From NCBI GenBank assembly GCA_900541685.1, contig UQKM01000022.1, forward strand, positions 1 to 28,288: DNA of 28,288 nt. The letters are read 5' to 3'. Positions 6,755 through 14,762 of this stretch are shown in pieces. The stretch comes from an uncultured Collinsella sp. Lineage in GTDB: Bacteria; Actinomycetota; Coriobacteriia; Coriobacteriales; Coriobacteriaceae. The notes under the pieces are model-generated. The model was not told the DNA's origin. It did no database searches and saw nothing but the letters and a program-made list of their open reading frames with translations. Both the position numbers and the translations under genes were made by a program. How positions within the stretch are numbered: the stretch's first letter is position 1; the number at the start of each line of letters is the position of its first letter.

Positions 6755-7780
6755 CTAGTTGAGGCGCTCCACAAAGAAATCTGCCATGGAGAGGAACAGT
6801 TCGCGTGCGTGCGGGTCAAGCTCAACGTTCTCGATGGCAGCCTTGGCTTTTGCGGTCAGGTCCAGCGCGTAGGCGTGAGCATATTCGATGGAGCCGGTCT
6901 GCTGGAAGATCTCCACGGCGCGCGCGAGCTGCGCGGGGTCCTCGGTGCCCGAGGAAAGGATTGCCTCGACCTCGTCGTGATGGCGCTCATCAGACAGGGC
7001 GTGCACGGCAACGAGCGTGCGTTTGCCCTCGGTGATGTCGGTGCGGAAGTCCTTGTTGGCGGCCTCTTTGGTGCCGACCAAGTTGAGCAGGTCGTCCTGA
7101 ATCTGAAAGGCAAGGCCGGTGTGCAGGCCAAAGGCGCGTAGCGCCTCGACCTGCTCTTCGCTGCCGCCGCCGATAATGGCTCCGGCGGCAAGCGGCGTGG
7201 CTCCGCTGTAATACGCGGTCTTGTGCGTCGCCATGTCCAGGTAGTCATCAACCGAGATATCAAAGCGCTCGTCACGGACCCAACCCAGGTCAAGCGCTTG
7301 ACCCTCGATGGTGCGGACGATCATCTCGGTAAGCTCGTGGAGCACACGCAGCTTCACGTCGGACTCGAGCGTGGGATCGTCGAGAACCGTCTTGGTGACC
7401 ATGGTGAGCGCCAGGTCGCCACAATTGATGGCGAGCCCCGTGCCCTCGGTAAGGTGCATGCAGGGCTTGCCTCGACGAAGCTGTCCGTTGTCGGCGATGT
7501 CGTCGTGGATGAGCGCACCCGACTGGAAATGCTCGATAGCTGCCGCGGCGCTGCGGGCGCTCTCAAAGCTACCGCCCACTGCGGTTGCGGCGAGCATGCA
7601 GATAAGCGGGCGGTGGCGCTTGCCGGCGTTGGCCGTAAAAGCCGAGAGCGGCGCGTACAGGTAGCGTTCGATATCGGCAGAGGTCGCCTGTCCGTCAAAG
7701 AACGTGGCCAGATAGTCATTAATCTGGTCAAAGTGCTGGGCTAAAAAGCTGGTAAACGGACTGGACACGGGTTCTCGCAT
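6755..7780 (-). CDS. Polyprenyl (isoprenoid) diphosphate synthase
   Basis: This 341-residue trans-prenyltransferase condenses isopentenyl diphosphate with allylic diphosphates, giving longer prenyl diphosphates for quinones or carrier lipids. The first aspartate-rich motif is DDIAD at residues 93-97 in LIHDDIADNGQLRRG. GKRHRP (about 53-58) is the usual IPP-binding region. The second motif, FQIQDDLLN, has Asn233 in place of the common last Asp of DDxxD. The residues that set chain length are not clear to me, so GGPP, hexaprenyl or heptaprenyl synthase are all possible. No good Shine-Dalgarno precedes ATG 7780. It lies downstream of the PTS gene on the same strand, separated by 115 bases that contain no clear terminator. 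Confidence 0.88.
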   Translation of the reverse strand: MREPVSSPFTSFLAQHFDQINDYLATFFDGQATSADIERYLYAPLSAFTANAGKRHRPLICMLAATAVGGSFESARSAAAAIEHFQSGALIHDDIADNGQLRRGKPCMHLTEGTGLAINCGDLALTMVTKTVLDDPTLESDVKLRVLHELTEMIVRTIEGQALDLGWVRDERFDISVDDYLDMATHKTAYYSGATPLAAGAIIGGGSEEQVEALRAFGLHTGLAFQIQDDLLNLVGTKEAANKDFRTDITEGKRTLVAVHALSDERHHDEVEAILSSGTEDPAQLARAVEIFQQTGSIEYAHAYALDLTAKAKAAIENVELDPHARELFLSMADFFVERLN

Positions 7781-7895
7781 TCTTTGATAGGTTGCATCGT
7801 TGCATTATGCAGACAACATATTGCCACATTAGGGCGTCGAGCGCGGCGGTTGAAGACGATTGGTCCATGCGGCCGCAAGTGCGGTAGGGGCTTGG

Positions 7896-10346
7896 CTAGA
7901 TAAGCCCAAAGTGTTCGAGCGCGGTGACGACGCCGTCGTGGTCGATGCTGTCGGTGACATAGTCGGCCTTTTCCTTGAGGAAGTCCGGTGCGTTGCCCAT
8001 GGCGATGCCAACGTCGACGGCGTTCATCAGCGAGACGTCATTGCTGGCGTCGCCGATGCCGTATACGGTTCCGTGGTGGGGATCGAGGGCGTCGAGTACG
8101 GACTGGATACCCTCGCGCTTGGTGCATTCGCGAGGCGAAATCTCGGTCACTTCGAGCTCGAGCTCGTTAAAGCAGAGCAGCGGCTCAAACGCTTGATCCT
8201 GAGCGATGCGGTTGGCAAGCGACGTGGACATTAAGATCTTGTAGGCGCTGTAATGTTGCAGCTGCGTAATTGCATCGCCCACGGTGCGGGCGTATCCCGG
8301 GGCGTCGGGCGCATCGGCACTCATGCGAACGACGCCATTGAGTCCCTCAAAACGAATCACTTCGTCCGATTGCTCAAGAATGGGAGCAAGGCGCTGCAGC
8401 ATGCCGGGCGTCATCGCCAAATCGCGAATCACGTGTCCCTCAAGTTCGACATAGCCACCCGCGAGGCAGACGATGCCGGTCCAGGGCAGCTCGAGCAGCT
8501 TTGGATGGATGCAGCTCAGCGTGCGCCCTGTGCAGATAAACGCCATATTGCCCTTGGCGACAAAATCACGGATGGCTTGCGAGACCGCTTCATTGGGATA
8601 GGGGGAGAGGTCTCGCTCGCTCTCGGGAAGCTCTTGTGCCACTCGAGGGTCTTGCCAGGCGAGTGTTCCGTCGATATCGAAGAAGCAGATATCGCCGCGC
8701 TTATGGGCTGCGCTGGCGGCAGGGGAGGCCGAGGTGGTGGGCACAAATCCCGGCTCGAGGCCCATGATCTGGTCAAAATGCTCTTTAACGCGGGGAACGG
8801 AGATGCCGATAATCACCTGGGCGGTCTTGCCCGTAATGATGAGGCCCTTGGCGCCCACCGCGACAAACGACGCATTATCTGCAACGATGGAAGGGTCTGC
8901 GACCTCGACGCGCAGGCGCGTGGCGCAGTTGGTTGCGCCCACGATATTGCCAACGCCACCTAAAAGCTGAATTACCCGCTCAGCGAGGACGTGATCTTGA
9001 TCGGATTGAATACTGACCTCGCCATTGGGAGATTGCTCTTTGGCAAAGCCGCTTCCCGTTAAACGATCGATTGCCGCGCGATTGGAGACATGATCCTCGC
9101 GGCCCGGCGTCTTAAGGTCATAGACCAAGATGAGTGCTCGAAAACTAACAAAAAAGATGAGGCTAAAGGCAAGACCGATACCGAGCGCCAAAAGGTAGGA
9201 GCCGGCATGCATTCGCATGAGTGGGATGAAGTTGAAGGCCGTCATTTCCATGAGACCGCCCGAGAAGATGCCGACGATGCCAAAGAAGTTCATGGTCATG
9301 GCAAGGCAGGAGGATAGGACGGCGTAGAGCAAAAAGAGTCCGGGATAGGTGAACATAAAGAGAAACTCGAGCGGCTCGGTGACGCCGCAGACCACCGAGG
9401 CGACGATGGCGGGCAAAAGGATGACTTTAAGGCCGGCGCGGCGTTCGGGTTTGGCGGTGAAATAGAATGCTGCCGCGATGGCGGGAAGGCCAAAGAGCTT
9501 GCCCCAGCCGGTGGCGGTAAAACCTGCCCAGGGCGCAAGTTCATTTAAAGGGCGCGTGCTATGGGAGAGAATGGGGAGCAGGTTGGTCCACGTGGCGTAA
9601 ATACCGTCGTGAATGACCAGATTGTCGTAATAGATGGGCATATAGAGCAGATGGTGCAGCCCCATGGGCTCGAGCGCTCGCTCCAAAAACACAAAGATGC
9701 CCACGCCGAAGGGGCCGACGCCCGCAAGTGCGTGGCGCAGCGTTTCGGTCACAGCGTATGCGAAGGGCACGATGGCGGCCGAGATGGCGGCAAGGGCAAA
9801 CACGGCAAAAAAGCTGATGAGGTAGACCAGCGAGGAACCCGAGAAGGTGCCGAGCCAATCGGGAACCTTGGCATCGTAGAAGCGGTCATGGATGGCAACG
9901 ACGGTTGCCGACACCGCCAGCGGGCCGATAATGCCGGTGTCGAGCGTCTTGATGCCGTCGATGACGGTGATGCCGCTGGCGGGGGTCAAAGATGATGGGT
10001 ACTTAAGTCCAAGGTTGTCTCCGCTCAGCTTAATGATCTCGCTCAAAAAGAAGCAATAGGCAAAAAAGGCCACGAGTGCCTCGAGGCAGCAGCGTGCCGG
10101 TTGCTTTTGGGCAAGACCGATAGGCAGCGCTACGGCAAAAAGGAGCGGGAGACGTTTAAAGACCGTCCACGAGCCGCGCTGAATGATAGTCCAGAAAACG
10201 TACCAGGGGGTTCCGTATACGGCGAGGTCGCCGACGATATCCACGGTCGTTGCGAGGGCGGAGATGCCGACCATGAGGCCTGATATAGAAAACAGCATGG
10301 CGGGCGCGAACATGGCTCCGCCAAAACGTTGGATTTTCTGCAGCAT
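7896..10346 (-). CDS. PTS alpha-glucoside EIICB fused to a Cof-type HAD phosphatase
   Basis: I place the start at ATG 10346, not 36 bases earlier: GGAAGG precedes it and MLQKIQRFGGAMFAP aligns with the start of B. subtilis MalP/GlvC. The 816-residue product has an EIIC channel (about 1-430, including GIKTLDTGIIG, FLERALEPMGLHH and GVTEPLEF), an EIIB domain (about 450-530, phospho-Cys474 in NCATRLRV) and a C-terminal HAD domain (about 550-816). The HAD motifs are FFDIDGTL with Asp557 and Asp559, CTGR, and GDASND with Asp766 and Asp770. EIICB would import and phosphorylate maltose or a related alpha-glucoside; the HAD part would remove a phosphate from a sugar phosphate. There is no EIIA domain, so a separate EIIA must act in trans. 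Family assignment is firm; maltose as substrate is inferred from sequence and neighbours. Confidence 0.88.
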   Translation of the reverse strand: MLQKIQRFGGAMFAPAMLFSISGLMVGISALATTVDIVGDLAVYGTPWYVFWTIIQRGSWTVFKRLPLLFAVALPIGLAQKQPARCCLEALVAFFAYCFFLSEIIKLSGDNLGLKYPSSLTPASGITVIDGIKTLDTGIIGPLAVSATVVAIHDRFYDAKVPDWLGTFSGSSLVYLISFFAVFALAAISAAIVPFAYAVTETLRHALAGVGPFGVGIFVFLERALEPMGLHHLLYMPIYYDNLVIHDGIYATWTNLLPILSHSTRPLNELAPWAGFTATGWGKLFGLPAIAAAFYFTAKPERRAGLKVILLPAIVASVVCGVTEPLEFLFMFTYPGLFLLYAVLSSCLAMTMNFFGIVGIFSGGLMEMTAFNFIPLMRMHAGSYLLALGIGLAFSLIFFVSFRALILVYDLKTPGREDHVSNRAAIDRLTGSGFAKEQSPNGEVSIQSDQDHVLAERVIQLLGGVGNIVGATNCATRLRVEVADPSIVADNASFVAVGAKGLIITGKTAQVIIGISVPRVKEHFDQIMGLEPGFVPTTSASPAASAAHKRGDICFFDIDGTLAWQDPRVAQELPESERDLSPYPNEAVSQAIRDFVAKGNMAFICTGRTLSCIHPKLLELPWTGIVCLAGGYVELEGHVIRDLAMTPGMLQRLAPILEQSDEVIRFEGLNGVVRMSADAPDAPGYARTVGDAITQLQHYSAYKILMSTSLANRIAQDQAFEPLLCFNELELEVTEISPRECTKREGIQSVLDALDPHHGTVYGIGDASNDVSLMNAVDVGIAMGNAPDFLKEKADYVTDSIDHDGVVTALEHFGLI

Positions 10347-10384
10347 AATATGCCTTCCGGATGCAACATGCTGTGCGAGCAAGA

Positions 10385-10518
10385 ACGTTTAAACAATGAA
10401 CTCATTGTAGAGGACTGGCTGCTTGCCGCATTGACGGTTTTGATTCGGTCCGATTTGGGTTTCGGGGGAACCGTCGACGGTAAATAATCCGTGCTTTACC
10501 GATAATCGGTTTAAACAA
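10385..10518. promoter_or_regulatory. Divergent control region with two GntR-type operators
   Basis: ACGTTTAAACAA (10385-10396) and CGGTTTAAACAA (10507-10518) share the palindrome GTTTAAAC. The first lies just downstream of a minus-strand TACAAT -10 box (10404-10409) for the PTS gene. The second lies near the -35 position of the GntR gene. A second dyad, ACCGATAATCGGT (10498-10510), abuts it. Similar 12-mers occur before the binding-protein and malQ genes. The form matches the TTGTATATACAA operators known for TreR-type GntR regulators. Confidence 0.6.
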
Positions 10519-10570
10519 CTTTAAGAAATGCTATCGTGCCTAGCCATACACATTCATTAGAGGTGAAATC

Positions 10571-11290
10571 ATGCCAAAAGCGATTTACGAAGGAATCTAC
10601 CGCGAGATCCGTTCGCGCATCATCAACGGGACCTATGCGTTTCAGGAGATGCTGCCAACCGAAGCCGAGCTGACCGCGGAGTTTGGCTGCACGCGCAATA
10701 CCGTTCGACGCGCCTTGAGCATGCTGGCCGACCAGATGTTTGTGCAGCCTATACACGGTAAGGGCGTGCGCGTTATTTGGCTTAAGGGCGAAACCGACAT
10801 GCTGGGCGCACTCGAAGAGGTTGAGTCGTTTGGCGAGTTCGCAAAACGCAACAATGCCGTCGCATCGACCGAGGTCAAGTCTTTTGAACATTTGATTTGC
10901 ACTGAGCAACTCTCACGTCGCCTGGGCTTTAAGGTTGGCGAGGAGCTGATTCGCGTAGTGCGTGTCCGAAGCCTCAACGGCAGCGCGCGCCAAGTGGACC
11001 ATGGCTACTTTTTGGCGTCGATCGCCAAGGGCCTGACCCCCGAGATCGCGGCGGATTCTATCTACGGCTATCTGGAGCACAAGCGCGGCGTCAAAGTGAT
11101 GGCGAGCCGTCGTACGGTGAGTGTCGAGCTCGCCAACGATGAAGACTGCAGCTATCTGGACCTCGGCAAGTACAACTGCGTCGCCGTTATGGAGAGCCAG
11201 TCGTACACCTCGGACGGCATCTTGTTCGAGGTCACGCATGCCCGCACACACCCCGAGATCTTCCATTACCGCGTCAATTCCAAGCGATAG
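10571..11290 (+). CDS. GntR-family regulator with UTRA domain (TreR/HutC type)
   Basis: The 239-residue protein has an N-terminal winged helix-turn-helix (about 4-68: IYREIRSRIINGTY, LPTEAELTAEFGCTRNTVRRALSML, PIHGKGVRV) and a C-terminal UTRA ligand domain (about 90-235), the HutC/TreR arrangement in which a sugar phosphate or other small molecule releases DNA. AGAGGTG lies 7 bases before the ATG. It is divergent from the PTS gene and precedes the ABC transporter genes. The palindrome near TTGTTTAAACAA in its own promoter and those of the neighbouring maltodextrin genes makes it the likely local regulator. A phosphorylated disaccharide made by the PTS would be a natural effector; that is inference. 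Confidence 0.9.
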   Translation: MPKAIYEGIYREIRSRIINGTYAFQEMLPTEAELTAEFGCTRNTVRRALSMLADQMFVQPIHGKGVRVIWLKGETDMLGALEEVESFGEFAKRNNAVASTEVKSFEHLICTEQLSRRLGFKVGEELIRVVRVRSLNGSARQVDHGYFLASIAKGLTPEIAADSIYGYLEHKRGVKVMASRRTVSVELANDEDCSYLDLGKYNCVAVMESQSYTSDGILFEVTHARTHPEIFHYRVNSKR

Positions 11291-11331
11291 CCGGCTAGCT
11301 CGCAGCCTGACGAGACTCATGCCCTCAAAGC

Positions 11332-11380
11332 GAAAACGCCCGGTCAAACCGACGATGCATCGGCTTGATCGGGCGTTTTC
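11332..11380 (+). terminator. Terminator of the GntR gene
   Basis: GAAAACGCCCG (11332-11342) pairs with CGGGCGTTTTC (11370-11380), and the stem extends inward with TCAA/TTGA. The stem carries its own TTTT near the 3' end and is followed by TCT. It lies 41 bases past the stop. Confidence 0.75.
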
Positions 11381-11401
11381 TCTGCATTCGATAACAAATA
11401 A

Positions 11402-11514
11402 TTGTTTATACAAAACTTGTCAAGTATCAAGTCGAAATTACCGTTCACCGAAGTTTTTCTACCGCTCTAGTAATACTTGTTCAAACAACTAGCCAAATAG
11501 CGTATTGTACAAGT
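11402..11514 (+). promoter_or_regulatory. Control region of the binding-protein operon with operators
   Basis: TTGTTTATACAA (11402-11413) and TTGTTCAAACAA (11477-11488) resemble the GntR-type palindromes at 10385 and 10507. ACTTGTCAAGT (11415-11425) and CTTGTACAA-like sequence (11505-11512) add further dyads. The 305-base gap between the gntR stop and the binding-protein start otherwise holds the gntR terminator and, at 11552-11573, a GGCGGC/GCCGCC hairpin in the likely 5' UTR. Confidence 0.55.
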
Positions 11515-11596
11515 CAGCAAAAGGGGCAAAGTCCCCGAGCCAATCTCCGAAGGCGGCGGCAAAGGGTGCCGCCACGGTGTGAAAGGGTGGATTGTA

Positions 11597-12913
11597 ATGA
11601 AGAACGAAATGAGCAGAAGGCAGTTCCTGGGCTTTGCTGGTTCCGCGGCTGCGGTTCTTGGTCTGGGCCTCGTGGGCTGCGGTGGTTCTGCCGGCTCTGG
11701 CTCCTCTGCTTCTGGTGACGCTGCCGAGGTCTACTTCCTCCAGTTCAAGCCCGAGGTCGACAAGGAGTGGAAGGAGATCGCCAAGGCGTACAAGAAGGAG
11801 AAGGGCGTCGAGGTCAAGATCGTGACCGCCGCCTCCAACACCTACGAGGAGAAGCTCAAGTCCGAGATGTCCAAGAGCTCCGCTCCGACGCTGTTCCAGG
11901 TCAACGGCCCCACCGGCCTTAAGAACTGGAAGGACTACTGCGCCGATCTTTCCGACACCAAGCTCCGCGGCGAGCTCATCGACGACTCCCTGGCGCTGCA
12001 GTCCGACGGCAAGGATCTGGGTATCGACTGGGTTCAGGAGAGCTACGGCATCATTTACAACAAGGAGCTCCTCGAGAAGGCCGGCTACAAGGCCGAGGAC
12101 ATCAACTCCTTCGACAAGCTGAAGGCTTGCGCCGATGACATCCAGGCCCGCAAGGACGAGCTCGGCGTTGACGGTGCCTTCACTTCCGCCGGTATGGATG
12201 ACTCCTCCAGCTGGCGCTACACCACCCACCTCGCCAACCTCCCGCTCTACTACGAGTTCGAGAAGGAGCACAACCAGGAGGACGACGAGATCAAGGGCGA
12301 GTATCTCGACAACTTTAAGCAGATCTTCGACCTGTACATCACCGACTCCACCTGCGATCCTTCGCAGCTCGCCTCCAAGACCGGTGACGACGCCACCAAC
12401 GAGTTCGCAACCGGCAAGGCCGTCTTCTATCAGAACGGCTCTTGGGCCTACGCCGACCTCACCAAGGCCGGTATGACCGACGACCAGCTCGGCATGCTGC
12501 CGATCTACATCGGCGTCGACGGCGAGGAGAACCAGGGCCTGTGCTCCGGCGGCGAGAACTACTGGTGCGTCAGCTCCCAGGCTTCCGAGGATGCCCAGAA
12601 GGCCACCGAGGACTTCATGTATTGGTGCGTCACTTCTGACACCGCCACCAGCATCATCGCTGACAAGATGGGTCTGACCGCCCCGTTCAAGAGCGCTAAG
12701 GAGACCACCAACGTCTTCTCGCAGCAGGCCGTTGCTATGGCCAAGGACGGCAAGAAGACCGTTGCTTGGGACTTCGTTTACATCCCCTCTGAGGAGTGGA
12801 AGAAGAACCTCAAGCAGGCTCTCATCGCTTATGCTGCCGACAACACCAAGTGGGACGGCGTCAAGAACGCCTTCGTCGATGGCTGGAAGACCGAGAAGGC
12901 TGCTTCCGAGTAA
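11597..12913 (+). CDS. Sugar ABC transporter solute-binding lipoprotein (maltodextrin type)
   Basis: The 438-residue protein belongs to extracellular solute-binding family 1. The N-terminus SRRQFLGFAG is a twin-arginine signal, and LGLVGC gives lipobox Cys28, so export by Tat and lipid anchoring are expected. A Gly/Ser linker follows, then the mature domain (VYFLQFKPEVDKEWKEIAKAY). AAAGGGTGG precedes ATG 11597; a GTG at 11579 and ATG 11609 are in frame, but the first lacks a ribosome site. It is the first gene of an operon with two permeases and an ATPase. Flanking regulators, PTS, phosphorylase and MalQ suggest maltose or maltodextrin; the substrate is not proved by sequence alone. Confidence 0.9.
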   Translation: MKNEMSRRQFLGFAGSAAAVLGLGLVGCGGSAGSGSSASGDAAEVYFLQFKPEVDKEWKEIAKAYKKEKGVEVKIVTAASNTYEEKLKSEMSKSSAPTLFQVNGPTGLKNWKDYCADLSDTKLRGELIDDSLALQSDGKDLGIDWVQESYGIIYNKELLEKAGYKAEDINSFDKLKACADDIQARKDELGVDGAFTSAGMDDSSSWRYTTHLANLPLYYEFEKEHNQEDDEIKGEYLDNFKQIFDLYITDSTCDPSQLASKTGDDATNEFATGKAVFYQNGSWAYADLTKAGMTDDQLGMLPIYIGVDGEENQGLCSGGENYWCVSSQASEDAQKATEDFMYWCVTSDTATSIIADKMGLTAPFKSAKETTNVFSQQAVAMAKDGKKTVAWDFVYIPSEEWKKNLKQALIAYAADNTKWDGVKNAFVDGWKTEKAASE

Positions 12914-12944
12914 GCAGTTGCTGCCCAAGCTATCTGATTAGCGA

Positions 12945-12980
12945 CAGGGGGCGGGCAGACGTAGGTTTGCCCGCCCCCTG
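12945..12980 (+). other. Intercistronic hairpin after the binding-protein gene
   Basis: A perfect 13-bp stem (12945-12957 with 12968-12980) has an 11-base loop and no following T-run. It lies between the binding-protein stop and the permease Shine-Dalgarno. It probably protects the upstream mRNA from 3' decay, allowing more binding protein than permease. Confidence 0.65.
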
Positions 12981-13000
12981 CATATTGAAAGGACCCTTCT

Positions 13001-13855
13001 ATGGGCAAAGCACTCAAACGCTGGTGGCCGCTCTTTATGCTGCCCACGTGCCTGGCGTTTATGATCGGGTTCGTGATTCCCTTTATCCAGGGTTTCTATC
13101 TCTCGTTCTGCCAGTTTATTACCATCAATAACGCGCACTTTGTCGGTATCGAGAACTACGTGCGCGCGCTGTCCGATCCGCAGTTCTCCACGTCGTTCTT
13201 CTTTACCGTGGCGTTTGCCTTCCTGTCGACGGTGCTCATCAACGTGATCGCGCTGGCCATTGCGCAGGCGCTCACTCGCAAGGCGCTCAAGGGCACCAAC
13301 ATCTTCCGTACGATTTTCTTTATGCCTAACCTGATTGGCGGCATTGTACTGGGTTACATTTGGCAGATTCTGATCAACTGCCTGCTCTCCAACGTGGGTG
13401 CCCAGCTTATCGCCCTCAACTCCGCCGCTGGCTTCTGGGGCCTTATCATCCTGACCCTGTGGCAACAGGTCGGCTACATGATGATCATCTACATCGCCGG
13501 TCTGCAGTCCATTCCGTCTGACTACATCGAGGCCGCCAAGGTCGATGGCGCTACGGCATGGCAGACGTTTTGGAAGGTTAAGATCCCCAACCTGATGCCG
13601 ACCATCACCATCTGCCTGTTCCTGTCCATCACCAACGGCTTTAAGCTGTTCGACCAGAACCTCGCCCTTACCGGTGGCGCCCCGGCGCACTCCACCGAGA
13701 TGCTCGCCCTGAACATCTACAACACGTTCTATTCGCGTGCTGGCATCGCATGGCAGGGCATCGGTCAGGCCAAGGCAGTTATCTTCTGCATCCTGGTTGT
13801 CGCTATTTCTATGATCCAGCTTAAGGCCACGAGGTCCAAGGAGGTGCAGCAGTAA
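13001..13855 (+). CDS. Sugar ABC transporter permease, MalF/MsmF type
   Basis: The 284-residue membrane protein has about six hydrophobic segments (first at 10-32) and the binding-protein-dependent transport EAA loop YIEAAKVDGATAWQTFWKVKIP near residues 176-197, which contacts the ATPase. It lacks the large periplasmic insert of E. coli MalF and so resembles MsmF and the actinobacterial sugar permeases. GAAAGGA lies 8 bases before the ATG. It pairs with the next permease, whose start overlaps its stop by one base (TAATG), so the two are translationally coupled. Confidence 0.92.
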   Translation: MGKALKRWWPLFMLPTCLAFMIGFVIPFIQGFYLSFCQFITINNAHFVGIENYVRALSDPQFSTSFFFTVAFAFLSTVLINVIALAIAQALTRKALKGTNIFRTIFFMPNLIGGIVLGYIWQILINCLLSNVGAQLIALNSAAGFWGLIILTLWQQVGYMMIIYIAGLQSIPSDYIEAAKVDGATAWQTFWKVKIPNLMPTITICLFLSITNGFKLFDQNLALTGGAPAHSTEMLALNIYNTFYSRAGIAWQGIGQAKAVIFCILVVAISMIQLKATRSKEVQQ

Positions 13856-14694
13856 TGAAACGCGATAAGGCTATCAACCGCGCGCTCTCGATCTTCTTTA
13901 CGATTCTGTCGCTCGCATGGATCTACCCCGTGTTCATGATTGCGCTCAATTCCTTTAAGAAAGCGACCGCAATCAGCACCACCACGGCGTTCGATCTGCT
14001 CACGCCCGAGACGTTCAACGGCCTCGCAAACTACGTGCATGCCTTAAACGAGCAGGGCTTTGCCTCGGCGTTTATGTACTCGCTCATCATCACGGTCACG
14101 TCGGTCGTGCTGATTCTGGTGTGCTGCTCCATGTGCGCTTGGTACGTGGTGCGCGTCAACAGCAAGATCTCGAACTTCTTCTATTACCTGTTCGTCTTCT
14201 CGATGGTCGTACCGTTCCAGATGCTCATGTTCACGCTGTCCAACCTCGCGGACCGCATCGGCTTTAACACGCCGTTTAACATCTGCTTCATCTACCTTGG
14301 TTTTGGCGCGGGCCTCGCGGTCTTTATGTTCGCCGGCTTCGTCAAGAACATCCCGCTCGAGATTGAGGAAGCGGCCATGATCGACGGCTGCAACCCGGTC
14401 CAGGTGTTCTTTAAGATCGTCCTTCCCATTATGAAGCCCACCTATCTTTCGGTCGGCATCCTTGAGACCATGTGGGTCTGGAACGACTATCTGCTGCCCT
14501 ACCTTACGCTCGACTCCACCAAGTACAAGACCATTCCTATCTTAATCCAGTACTTCCGTGGCGGCTATGGCCACGTCGAGCTCGGCCCCATGATGGCATG
14601 CATCATGATGGTCGTCATCCCCATCGTCATCATGTACATCTTCTGCCAGAAGTACATCATTGACGGCGTTGTGGCAGGTGCCGTCAAGGGCTGA
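13855..14694 (+). CDS. Sugar ABC transporter permease, MalG/MsmG type
   Basis: The 279-residue inner-membrane permease has about six hydrophobic segments. The EAA loop is EIEEAAMIDGCNPVQVFFKIVLP near residues 168-190. The C-terminal end, FCQKYIIDGVVAGAVKG, is typical of the MalG subfamily, where this tail touches the ATPase. The start codon shares one base with the stop of the preceding permease. It forms the heteromeric channel with that partner. Confidence 0.92.
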   Translation: MKRDKAINRALSIFFTILSLAWIYPVFMIALNSFKKATAISTTTAFDLLTPETFNGLANYVHALNEQGFASAFMYSLIITVTSVVLILVCCSMCAWYVVRVNSKISNFFYYLFVFSMVVPFQMLMFTLSNLADRIGFNTPFNICFIYLGFGAGLAVFMFAGFVKNIPLEIEEAAMIDGCNPVQVFFKIVLPIMKPTYLSVGILETMWVWNDYLLPYLTLDSTKYKTIPILIQYFRGGYGHVELGPMMACIMMVVIPIVIMYIFCQKYIIDGVVAGAVKG

Positions 14695-14719
14695 TGCCGT
14701 AACTGTTTTGCAAGTTTTG

Positions 14720-14744
14720 GCGGCGCCTCTCAGCGCGGCGCCGC
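14720..14744 (+). other. Small hairpin between permease and ATPase genes
   Basis: GCGGCGCC (14720-14727) pairs with GGCGCCGC (14737-14744). There is no T-run, so it is probably an mRNA-processing or stability element and not a terminator. Confidence 0.5.
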
Positions 14745-14762
14745 GTATCGAAAGGTAAAGAC

